A stretch of 54,052 nt of DNA from RGIG4576 sp964606575 (GTDB lineage: Bacteria; Bacteroidota; Bacteroidia; Bacteroidales; Muribaculaceae): contig CAZSHA010000007.1 in assembly GCA_964606575.1 (NCBI GenBank), positions 1 through 54,052 on the forward strand. Direction: 5' to 3'. Each line of letters opens with the position of its first letter. The stretch's first letter is position 1. The notes below the pieces were generated by a model. That model did no database searches and was not told where the DNA came from. It worked only from the letters and a program-made list of their open reading frames with translations. The translations under genes and the position numbers were made by a program. This document shows, in pieces, positions 16,782-24,857 of this stretch.

Positions 16782-18461
16782 ATGAATGCAAGAAATATAT
16801 ATTTGTATTTAAGCATGTTCTTCTGCCTGTTCCTAGGCGTAGCGTGCGACGATGATGAGGCTTACGTTGAGAACCCTTCGGGTGAAACGTTCATCTACAA
16901 GTTGAGCATCACAAATGCAGGCTTGACAGGAACTGAAACCGTAGCAGGAGAGATTAACGAGGAAGCTAAGACTATAAAATTTGTGATTCCTGCAGAAAGC
17001 GACATCGAGGCTATCAAATTCAGCGGAAAATTGTCGCTTGGAGCTAAACTTGACCAAGCTACCTACGACTTGTCTTCTTTGTCGGGACAAGTGACTGTGA
17101 TAAGCGGTGAAAACCAAGGTGTTTACACTGTTACTATCGAGCTTTCAGCTCCAACTTCAACTCCTTTGCTACAAAAGGTTATCGTGAAGGACGACAAGGG
17201 AGTGCAGAAAGAAGCATATGTGAGTGAACTCGATAAGACAGTATACATGAAGAGTCCTGAATCGGCTACAGTGGAAATCGTAGAAGTAACTTGCTTGCCT
17301 AAGCGTACTGATGTCACTTTCACTGCTGCCAATGGCGGTAAATTGAATGCTGACAATCCAGGTAAGATTACTATGGACTTTATGGGCTTGACCAACGAAT
17401 ACCGTGTACTATTCGATGCTAACCCGGTATTTGGCGCCGACTTTGTTAATTATCTACAATACGACTACACTGCCAACACTACTATGTGGGTTGACTATAC
17501 CGGCGCTAACACCCGTAGCGCCGACTTCGACGGTGAAACAATGCTTATAGTTTCACGTAACGGCGGTACATTCCCTAAGGTGTTGAAGTTTGCCGATATT
17601 AAGGCCGGTCAACCTAACGAAATCGTGCTTAACACTACTGGTATCGAAGGCGGTACTTACTTGGTAAGCTCTGGTAGACTTGTTCACAAGCACATCTTCA
17701 TCTGTAACTTGACAACTGGTACCGGTGCTGATATTCCGTTGAAGGTATATCACTATGCCGATGAAAACGCCGCTCCAGAAACTGTATTGACATTTGAAGG
17801 TCCGGCTGTAAAACTTGACGGTGAGGCTACCGACGTGGCTGGTATCCGTTTCGGTGACAACATGTCAATCTCGCTTGACGAGGCTGGTAACGGTTCGGCA
17901 TTCTTCTTGCCGCAAAACGGTGATATGATTTTGAGATTTGATGTGACTAACTTCACAACATGGTCTAATCCTACTCTTATTAATCAATCAGTTACTGCCG
18001 CTTACTATGCTTCTATCAATTTGATAGACGGTTCTACTAACGAGTTCTTGTATACTTCTACACAAGCTCCTCTAATGGTAATAGACCGTGACGGTAACGA
18101 ATTGTATAAGCTAGATGTTGAGGCAGTGCCTAAGAGAGGTACCGATGCTCGTATCGTAACATTCGATGCTGAACGCTACTTGATTATGACAACAGGTCGT
18201 CAAGCATCATGGAGTGGTGACAAGGTGTCTACATTCTATGTATACGACATTTCCGACGGTGCTAACGTATTGCTTGCTTTGGCAAACTTTGCTGCACTTG
18301 AAGAACGTGTGCCAGTGTTCACTTATGAGCTAGGAGGTACCGGTAACGGCGCTTGCTCGGCTAATACCGGATGGGGCGTAACTGCCGACGGTAATTTGAC
18401 GATGATGACATCTGCAACTGTTGCAGGTTTCGCAATCTTCGAATTCCCAGAGAAACAATAA
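16782..18461 (+). CDS. Surface lipoprotein in SusE/F position (DUF5018/DUF4623-like)
   Basis: This is a 559-residue lipoprotein whose lipobox ends LFLGVAC, followed by DDDE. The first domain (about 30-125) has the pattern of the DUF5018 Ig-like repeats (GEINEEAKTIKFVIPAESDIEAIKFSG, GVYTVTIEL). The remainder, about 150-559, looks like a beta-propeller of the DUF4623 kind. Repeated phrases include VLKFADIKAGQPNEIVLN, VLTFEGPAVKLDGEATDVAG and ARIVTFDAERYLIMTTG. I chose the ATG at 16782 because a frame opening two codons earlier would use TTG. Position after susD suggests a surface glycan-binding protein in the SusE/F role. Family naming is from memory of conserved patterns, so moderate confidence. 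Confidence 0.65.
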   Translation: MNARNIYLYLSMFFCLFLGVACDDDEAYVENPSGETFIYKLSITNAGLTGTETVAGEINEEAKTIKFVIPAESDIEAIKFSGKLSLGAKLDQATYDLSSLSGQVTVISGENQGVYTVTIELSAPTSTPLLQKVIVKDDKGVQKEAYVSELDKTVYMKSPESATVEIVEVTCLPKRTDVTFTAANGGKLNADNPGKITMDFMGLTNEYRVLFDANPVFGADFVNYLQYDYTANTTMWVDYTGANTRSADFDGETMLIVSRNGGTFPKVLKFADIKAGQPNEIVLNTTGIEGGTYLVSSGRLVHKHIFICNLTTGTGADIPLKVYHYADENAAPETVLTFEGPAVKLDGEATDVAGIRFGDNMSISLDEAGNGSAFFLPQNGDMILRFDVTNFTTWSNPTLINQSVTAAYYASINLIDGSTNEFLYTSTQAPLMVIDRDGNELYKLDVEAVPKRGTDARIVTFDAERYLIMTTGRQASWSGDKVSTFYVYDISDGANVLLALANFAALEERVPVFTYELGGTGNGACSANTGWGVTADGNLTMMTSATVAGFAIFEFPEKQ

Positions 18462-18483
18462 TAAACACAGCAATAGTTGATTA

Positions 18484-18538
18484 GTGGTCAGGGCGGTTGT
18501 TGCCCTAGGGAGAAATGACCGTCCTGATTACTTTTTTT
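18484..18538 (+). terminator. Strong terminator after the susC-susD-lipoprotein unit
   Basis: GTGGTCAGGGCGGT (18484-18497) pairs with ACCGTCCTGATTAC (18518-18531) over 14 positions with three wobbles, followed by seven T residues. No TAnnTTTG promoter is visible between it and the next start codon. Downstream genes therefore probably depend on read-through or an unrecognised promoter. Confidence 0.85.
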
Positions 18539-18589
18539 AAAAAAAGACTAAACCGATAAAAACGATAACATTTTAAAACTAATTTATTT

Positions 18590-20260
18590 ATGAAAAAAAT
18601 ATACTTACCTATTTTACTATGTGCCGCATTACTAGGCGGGCAAAAAGCAAATGCCGCAGAGATAGGTGCTGGCAATGCTAACGTATACGCATACGATTTG
18701 AACGTGGTTTCAAATTCGGAAGTGTCATTCAAATTGAATTCAGTTCCAACTAGCGTTACTTTGAACTTTTATAAGAGCGGAGAAACTGCTCCAGTTCACA
18801 CCGTCGAATTAAATGCCGATGAATTGGCTGGTATAATCGCCGGAACTGATGTAACCGTAACATTAAGTGATATAGCAGGTGTTGAAAAGGGAGAGAAACT
18901 TACTTGGGAAGTTGTAGCTGCTGGCGCGGCTCATGATAATATATTGGGTGTATCGGACTATGCTAGCAAGGTGGCTGAATTGAGCGCTGGCGGAACTGTG
19001 ACTGAAGCAATATGCACAGAAGCCGCTACAAGTGTGGCTGATGACCAAAAAATGGAATACCCATATTCAGTAGCTGTTGATAATTATCCTGCAAGTCCTA
19101 ACTTCGGTAATATTTACATGCTGAACATGAGCGACAGCGATAAGGCTTGGGGAACAGCCACACGTGGTCAAGGTTTGCTAGTTTACAATCCTGATTTGAC
19201 TCTAGCAACTGAAACAGCAACAGAAGTCTTGAGTCAAAGAATTGGTTATTTCAGCTCTAATAATAGTTATTTTGTTCCTGTAGCTCCTTATGCTGTAGCA
19301 GTGGCTGAGGATGGAACAGTATTTGTTTCTAATAACAGTAATCCAGCAAATAATGGTGGTATATATGTGGCTTCTAATGATTTGACTAGCTTCACAAAAT
19401 TGATAGATGTTCCTTCTGGTCAATATTTCCAAGATTTAGTAGTGGTAGGCACTGGTGCAGAAAGAGCTATTTATGTATTAGAAGAGAACTCAATGTCATT
19501 ATTGAAATATGTCATAGGTGATATGGCAGCAGAAAGCTATACTGCTGAAACTGTCGTAAAATTGAGTGAAGCTACAGAGGCTGTTAGTAGCACTTATACA
19601 TTAAATAGTTTTGGCTCATATCCAGCCCGTCTTTGCTCTGACAAAAAAGGTGGATTTTGGGCTATAACAGGAGATCTTACATCTAATGTTGGTGGATATT
19701 TCTTGTTGAACCATATTAGTGCTGGTGGCGTGCTAGATTATTATAAATCAGATTATTATGGAAGCTATTCGGGCGATTATGCGGCAACAGCAAAGAGATT
19801 TTACGATATAGATACAAATGCCGATGGCTCTGAATTGTCTATTGCTATTTGCGGTTCTATTATTCCATTTACAGTGGCGTGGACTGATGGTGTACCAGCT
19901 TTGACCGAAAATATTTATGTTAAGGGTGCAAGTGCAGCGACTGCTCCTTATGGACGTGAGGGTAACTCTTTGAACGGTGTTACAACTGGTGTGGCTTACG
20001 ATGTGGCTGGTAATATTATTGCTACCGATTTAAGCGGATATTTCCAAGCATACGCATTGCCTAGCGCTAATTCTTATGCGACACCAGCAAATGAATCAAT
20101 TGAGGTGACTGATGCGGTGTTGACTGGTATTGCTGATGTGGCTGTTGATGCTGATGCTCCAGTGGAATACTACAACTTGCAAGGCGTTAAGGTGGCTAAT
20201 CCTGAGAACGGCATCTTCGTTAAGAAGCAAGGAAGCAAAGTAGTGAAGGTTGCTCTATAA
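18590..20260 (+). CDS. Secreted Ig-like/propeller protein with short sorting-like tail (copy 1)
   Basis: This is a secreted protein of 556 residues with no assigned function. The signal peptide is MKKIYLPILLCAALLGGQKANA. An Ig-like module (about 28-100, NVYAYDLNVVSNSEVSFKLN) leads into repeats that look like propeller blades: VAVDNYPASPNFGNIYMLN, AVAEDGTVFVSNN, ARLCSDKKGGFWAI and GNIIATDLSGYFQAYAL. The C-terminal tail PVEYYNLQGVKVANPENGIF resembles short sorting or attachment tails of Bacteroidales secreted proteins. The same Ig-plus-propeller module is fused to the amidases downstream, so this is probably their free-standing binding relative. It lies between two terminator-like hairpins. Confidence 0.7.
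   Translation: MKKIYLPILLCAALLGGQKANAAEIGAGNANVYAYDLNVVSNSEVSFKLNSVPTSVTLNFYKSGETAPVHTVELNADELAGIIAGTDVTVTLSDIAGVEKGEKLTWEVVAAGAAHDNILGVSDYASKVAELSAGGTVTEAICTEAATSVADDQKMEYPYSVAVDNYPASPNFGNIYMLNMSDSDKAWGTATRGQGLLVYNPDLTLATETATEVLSQRIGYFSSNNSYFVPVAPYAVAVAEDGTVFVSNNSNPANNGGIYVASNDLTSFTKLIDVPSGQYFQDLVVVGTGAERAIYVLEENSMSLLKYVIGDMAAESYTAETVVKLSEATEAVSSTYTLNSFGSYPARLCSDKKGGFWAITGDLTSNVGGYFLLNHISAGGVLDYYKSDYYGSYSGDYAATAKRFYDIDTNADGSELSIAICGSIIPFTVAWTDGVPALTENIYVKGASAATAPYGREGNSLNGVTTGVAYDVAGNIIATDLSGYFQAYALPSANSYATPANESIEVTDAVLTGIADVAVDADAPVEYYNLQGVKVANPENGIFVKKQGSKVVKVAL
20137..20232 (+). repeat. 96-bp direct repeat, copy A
   Basis: It encodes the C-terminal tail of the first propeller protein. 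It differs from copy B at 21821-21916 at only three of 96 positions, while the rest of the two genes has diverged far more. This points to recent duplication or gene conversion. Confidence 0.9.
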
Positions 20261-20272
20261 CAAATAAAAACA

Positions 20273-20319
20273 TATTAGGCTGATTGTGGCAGAATCAGTT
20301 CCGGTCAGCCTAATACTTT
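20273..20319 (+). terminator. Terminator-like hairpin between the two propeller genes
   Basis: TATTAGGCTGA (20273-20283) and TCAGCCTAATA (20305-20315) form a perfect 11-bp stem around a 21-base loop, followed by CTTTAAAT. The T-tract is short, so partial termination or RNA stabilisation are both possible. Confidence 0.6.
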
Positions 20320-20360
20320 AAATAAGGATAAGAACTAATTAATTTTAAATTATAAGTGAT

Positions 20361-21944
20361 ATGAAAAAACTTTTTTTACCTGTAATGCTTTGTGCAGCTT
20401 TATTAAGCGGACAACAAGCGAAAGCCGATGCTAACATTTACGCATCAGGTCTTAAAGTTGATGGTAATAATGTGCAGTTTGTATTAAATGCACCGGGTAC
20501 AGTGGTTGTTAATTTCTATGAAGAAGGTAGCACTACTCCAGCATTTTCACAAACAGCAACTTATGCAGAGAAAGGTACTAAAACTCTTGCTATTCAAGTA
20601 CCCGATGATGTAGCTATCGACTTAGTTGGCAAAACCCTTTCATGGGAAGTGGTCGCAACAGGAGAAGCAAATGAAAACTGGAAATGTTTCTCTGCAATAA
20701 TAGACGGAGAAGAAAATGTACCCGAAGAGCAAAAGATGGGTTATACCAATGGAGTAGCAGTTGACTATAATCCAGAGAGCGATTATTTCGGACGTATATA
20801 TATGCTAAATGGAACAACGAGCAACAATGACGGTCGCCAGCTTGAGGTTGGAATTTATGCGTATAACCCTGATTTGACTATTATAAATGAGGGAACAACC
20901 GCATTCAACGGTAATGTTGAATGGAATGGAACAATAAATGCCAATGGTATCTGTGCGTCACCAAATACATTAGCGATAGATGATGAAGGCAATTTGTACA
21001 TATCTGACTGGAGCGACAACCATTCAGGGGTATGGATGGTTAAACCTGAAAATTTGGGGGGAACATGGGAACCGTTGTTTGAGATAGGCGGATCTGATTC
21101 AGAAGGCGGTAAAGTATATAATTCTGCTGGAGATTATGTTCATGGTTCAATAACAGGAATATGTTTGGTGGGAACTGGAGCAGACCGAGTCCTTTATACA
21201 GTAGATGAGGACTATGAGGGCGGTTCGATCCTAAAATATAATATAGGTGATTTGTCAAGTCTACCAATATCAATAACCCCAACATTGGTATACAAGTTAT
21301 CTGATAACGAGAATTTAGTAGGAGCACGTAACGGTTATTTAACACCAGATAGAAAAGGTGGTTTTTGGTTCGCTCAACGTTCAAGCACAACGACAAGTAA
21401 TAGAGGTTATTTCAACCTATTACACTTCACAAAGGACGGAACAATGGATTGGTCAGTTGAAGACTATTATTCAACTAGTACAGTTGCAAAAGCACTACGC
21501 CAAATGGCATTTGCCTCAAATTTGGACGGTTCTACCTTGGTTTTTGGATTGTATCAGTGTATAGGAGTTAAGGATGTTGTTTTCAATGAGGACGGAACAA
21601 TTAATTCATGTACTGATGGAAACCACTTAAAATCGTCAAGTGATCAACGTAAGATTTCTTCGACTGTTATGGGTGCGGCATTTGACGTAGCGAACAATGT
21701 TTTTGTGGCAGATTATTCAGACTATTTCCAGGGTTATGCATATTTGAATAGTGACAACACTTATACTACAAAGGCTAGTAAGGGTGTTTTGATTAGCTTG
21801 GAAATGACTGGTGTTGAGGGTGTGGCTGTTGATGCTAATGCTCCAGTAGAATACTACAACTTGCAAGGCGTTAAGGTGGCTAATCCTGAAAACGGCATCT
21901 TCGTTAAGAAGCAAGGCTCACGCATCACTAAGGTTGTGCGTTAA
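20361..21944 (+). CDS. Secreted Ig-like/propeller protein with short sorting-like tail (copy 2)
   Basis: This is a paralogue of the preceding gene, 527 residues. The signal peptide MKKLFLPVMLCAALLSGQQA is nearly that of copy 1. The Ig-like module starts NIYASGLKVDGNNVQFVLN. Propeller-like blades follow: NPESDYFGRIYMLNG, LAIDDEGNLYISDWSD, DRVLYTVDEDYEGGSILKYN, TPDRKGGFWFAQR and VANNVFVADYSDYFQGYAY. It is closer to the C-terminal half of the second amidase (24858-27614) than to copy 1. Shared strings include YFGRIY, SGVW/AGVW, KVYN.AGDYVHG and VLYTVDEDY. The tail PVEYYNLQGVKVANPENGIF is shared with copy 1. It lies 41 bases before the first amidase, so it is co-transcribed with it. The ligand is unknown. 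Confidence 0.72.
   Translation: MKKLFLPVMLCAALLSGQQAKADANIYASGLKVDGNNVQFVLNAPGTVVVNFYEEGSTTPAFSQTATYAEKGTKTLAIQVPDDVAIDLVGKTLSWEVVATGEANENWKCFSAIIDGEENVPEEQKMGYTNGVAVDYNPESDYFGRIYMLNGTTSNNDGRQLEVGIYAYNPDLTIINEGTTAFNGNVEWNGTINANGICASPNTLAIDDEGNLYISDWSDNHSGVWMVKPENLGGTWEPLFEIGGSDSEGGKVYNSAGDYVHGSITGICLVGTGADRVLYTVDEDYEGGSILKYNIGDLSSLPISITPTLVYKLSDNENLVGARNGYLTPDRKGGFWFAQRSSTTTSNRGYFNLLHFTKDGTMDWSVEDYYSTSTVAKALRQMAFASNLDGSTLVFGLYQCIGVKDVVFNEDGTINSCTDGNHLKSSSDQRKISSTVMGAAFDVANNVFVADYSDYFQGYAYLNSDNTYTTKASKGVLISLEMTGVEGVAVDANAPVEYYNLQGVKVANPENGIFVKKQGSRITKVVR
21821..21916 (+). repeat. 96-bp direct repeat, copy B
   Basis: Partner of 20137-20232, with 93 of 96 bases identical, encoding the C-terminal tail of the second propeller protein. 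Confidence 0.9.
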
Positions 21945-21985
21945 TAGATAGGCTAAAAATCAAAAGTGATAAATTTTTAAATAAC

Positions 21986-24709
21986 ATGAAGAAGGTATTT
22001 TTATCTTTAGCTCTTGCGGTGTTAGGAACAACAGCGATAGGAGCAGCCGACATGACTGGTAAGAAGGTATATATCAATCCCGGTCACGGCGGTTATTGGA
22101 ATGGCGGAACTATCGAACAAGAAGTTGACGCTAATGGTAATGTGGTTACTCCACGAAAGGGTAACGACCGTTTCGTTGCTACAATTCCTTACCCTACCGA
22201 ATCGGAAGCTGGATTCTGGGAATCAAAGAGCAACTTGGTGAAAGGTCTAGAGCTAGAACGCTTGTTGAAGGCGGCTGGCGCTGAGGTGAAAATGTCGCGA
22301 ACTCAAAACCGTGAGGAAGACGACAAGGATTTGAAGTCAATCGGTCTTGAGGCTAACGATTATTTGGGTGCTGCAGCGGCTTCAAACCCTAATAATGTGG
22401 CATTTATCTCTATCCACAGTAACGCACTAGGTTCAAACGGCGGTGTTAACTACTTCTTGAACCTATATAATATGGATAATGACGGACTTGGCAAGAATGC
22501 TACTTATATGGCTTTAGGTCAAAGCATGGCTACCAACTCTGCTTCATTGTTGATGGATAATGAAATCACAGTGTGGAGTCCTTCTGCTCCTAAGATTTGG
22601 GAAGACCAAAAATTCTTGGGCTATACTCTAGGCGTGCTTCGTCACTTGAACGTGCCAGGCTTCCTAGTAGAGGGCAGCTTCCACGACTATCAACCTGAAA
22701 CTCACCGCTTGATGAACGATGACTATTGCAAGCTAGCAGCTTACAATATGTATCGTTACTTCTGCGAATATTTCCAAGCAGATAAGCCTAAAACAGGCGT
22801 TATCGCAGGTGCGGTTAAGGATGATCAAAAGATTATCAAGGAAAAGAACTTCAAGAACTGGGTTAAGGGAACTCACGACCGTTTCCACCCAATCAACGGC
22901 GCTAAGGTGACTTTGCTTGACGCAAGCGGCAACACCCTACAAACCTACACTACCGACCAAATGTATAACGGTGTGTATGTGTTCTGGAATGTAGCTCCTG
23001 GCAGCTACAAGGTGAAAATGGAAGCAACTGGCTATGAAGCGCAAACTATTGATGTGACTGTAGTGGCTTCAGAGATTACCGATCAAGTGACATTGCTTCA
23101 CGATCCTAACTATGTGGCTCCAGAACCAGCTTTGGCTATACCTAACGTATATGCTTCGGCTTTGAAGTCAACACAACTAGGCGACGGCAAGTATCAAATA
23201 GATTTCACTTTGAATACCGATGCTGAGGATGTAACAGTTAAGGTGTACAAGGAAGACGAAAGCGCAATGGTAGTGGTTAAGGAAGTAAGCTACGGTGCTA
23301 AGGCTAAGGGTGGTAACTCAGTAGAACTTGACTTGACAGGCGTGAATGGCGAAGGCATGACTTGGGCTATCGAGGCAACAGGACCTTCTACCAACACCGA
23401 TGCTCCTGTTAACTTCATCGACATGCGTGAAAAGGCTGTACAATTCGGCGCTCCAACCGACGTAAAGGTTGACAACGACACCGAAAGCGACTTCTTCGGT
23501 CGTGTATACGTGCTAAATGCAATAGGTAAAGACACTGACAACCGTTCTACAACCGACGGTCTATACGTGCTAGACGCAGCGTTGACCGACGTTACTGGTC
23601 AAGGCGACAACGCTTATAGCGGCGGAATCACTTGGGGCGGATCGGCTTCAAGCGCATCAGTGGCTAGTCCTCACCGTATGGCTCTTGACGAAGAAGGCAA
23701 TATCTTCGTGTGCGACTGGAGTGATGGCAACTCTGGTGCATGGTATGTATCGGCTAGCAGCTTAGGTGACAACTTCAAGCCTGTATTTGGCGGAACAAGA
23801 AACGGTGACGGTCTTGCATCAGAAGGCGGTGTGGCTATCCACGGTTCTCTATCGGCTATAGAAGTTGCCGGCAAGGGTGCAGAGCGTACACTTTACACTT
23901 ATGACGAAGACTATACTATTGACGGAACTCACTCAGTTCTTAACAGCTATAAGATTGGCGAATTGGCTAATCCTTGGGCAACAGCTCCTACTACCACTCG
24001 TTTGGCTGGTGCTGACGGCATCACTCACAACTATGGTCAAAAGGGTTACTTGCAAGCTGACGGCAAGGGCGGTCTATGGGTATCTCAATATCGTGGTGGT
24101 GCTGCTGATACTCACCCAGCGCTTGTTCACTTCAACGCCGACGGCGTGGCTGACTTCAAGCAAACTATCTGGGATGGACGTTTGAACTACTCGTTCGCAA
24201 TCAACGAAGCTGGTGACAAGTTTGCCGTAAATAGCGGAAACGACATCTTGCTAGGTGACATCACATACGATGACAACGGAGTTCCTACAGTGACATTGCT
24301 AGAAACAGTGACAGTGGAGGCTGAAGGCTCTAACACTTATGGTCTTGCATTCGACGCTGCCGATAACTTGTATCGCGCATGTAGTGATATTCAATATATC
24401 CAAGGTTTTGCTTGGCCTAAGGAAAATAACTCACATGAAACAAAGGCTTCGGTAAAATATAAGTTGAACGGAACTTCTGGTATAGAAGAAGTGACAGCTG
24501 CTAAGACTGTTGTAACAGTGGTAGGCGACGACTTGACTATCACTTCAACTAAGGAACTAGGTGCTGTAGCTGTTTATTCAATGTCGGGTGTGGCAGTATA
24601 CGCAAATGCAGGCGTAAATGCTGAATCCCTAACACTAAATGTAGCTTCTTGGTCTAACGGAGTATATATCGTAAAGGTTGACAATAAGGTATATAAGATT
24701 GTTAAGTAG
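21986..24709 (+). CDS. Zinc N-acetylmuramoyl-L-alanine amidase with propeller module and sorting-type tail (first)
   Basis: The enzyme should cut the bond between MurNAc and L-Ala in peptidoglycan. It has 907 residues with a signal peptide ending near residue 20. The Amidase_3 domain (about 24-265) keeps zinc ligands His34 (NPGHGG), Glu79 (FWESKSNL) and His144 (SIHSN), and the catalytic Glu229 (FLVEGSFHDY). A carboxypeptidase-regulatory-like domain follows (about 270-375, INGAKVTLLDASGNTLQTY). The Ig-like/propeller module (about 385-835) contains SDFFGRVYVLN, ALDEEGNIFVCDWSDG and ADGKGGLWVSQY. The last 70 residues (LTITSTKELGAVAVYSMSG, ASWSNGVYIVKVDNKVYKIVK) resemble a type IX secretion sorting domain. 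Codon bias is like susC. Confidence 0.9.
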   Translation: MKKVFLSLALAVLGTTAIGAADMTGKKVYINPGHGGYWNGGTIEQEVDANGNVVTPRKGNDRFVATIPYPTESEAGFWESKSNLVKGLELERLLKAAGAEVKMSRTQNREEDDKDLKSIGLEANDYLGAAAASNPNNVAFISIHSNALGSNGGVNYFLNLYNMDNDGLGKNATYMALGQSMATNSASLLMDNEITVWSPSAPKIWEDQKFLGYTLGVLRHLNVPGFLVEGSFHDYQPETHRLMNDDYCKLAAYNMYRYFCEYFQADKPKTGVIAGAVKDDQKIIKEKNFKNWVKGTHDRFHPINGAKVTLLDASGNTLQTYTTDQMYNGVYVFWNVAPGSYKVKMEATGYEAQTIDVTVVASEITDQVTLLHDPNYVAPEPALAIPNVYASALKSTQLGDGKYQIDFTLNTDAEDVTVKVYKEDESAMVVVKEVSYGAKAKGGNSVELDLTGVNGEGMTWAIEATGPSTNTDAPVNFIDMREKAVQFGAPTDVKVDNDTESDFFGRVYVLNAIGKDTDNRSTTDGLYVLDAALTDVTGQGDNAYSGGITWGGSASSASVASPHRMALDEEGNIFVCDWSDGNSGAWYVSASSLGDNFKPVFGGTRNGDGLASEGGVAIHGSLSAIEVAGKGAERTLYTYDEDYTIDGTHSVLNSYKIGELANPWATAPTTTRLAGADGITHNYGQKGYLQADGKGGLWVSQYRGGAADTHPALVHFNADGVADFKQTIWDGRLNYSFAINEAGDKFAVNSGNDILLGDITYDDNGVPTVTLLETVTVEAEGSNTYGLAFDAADNLYRACSDIQYIQGFAWPKENNSHETKASVKYKLNGTSGIEEVTAAKTVVTVVGDDLTITSTKELGAVAVYSMSGVAVYANAGVNAESLTLNVASWSNGVYIVKVDNKVYKIVK

Positions 24710-24730
24710 AGGTTAGTTAATAATTGTTGA

Positions 24731-24845
24731 TGTTGCAAAATCCGAATCGGGGCAGAAGCGTGAACTTTTGGATTCCTTATTCATGCGATAGACTTGGTTA
24801 GGCTGAAGGAGTAAAAACTCGAGGAGGATTTTGCAACACTTTTTT
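24731..24845 (+). terminator. Long-range stem with T-tract between the two amidase genes
   Basis: TGTTGCAAAATCC (24731-24743) and GGATTTTGCAACA (24826-24838) form a perfect 13-bp stem enclosing 82 bases, then a six-T run at 24840-24845. The second amidase starts only 12 bases later. It could be a terminator with a large loop, or an attenuator whose loop senses something. No promoter consensus is seen inside it. Confidence 0.6.
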
Positions 24846-24857
24846 ACTAGGACAAAA

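Noticed and set aside
24831..24857. TTG start for the second amidase
   Set aside because: It lies inside the hairpin stem and puts nine residues in front of a clean signal peptide that begins at the ATG at 24858.
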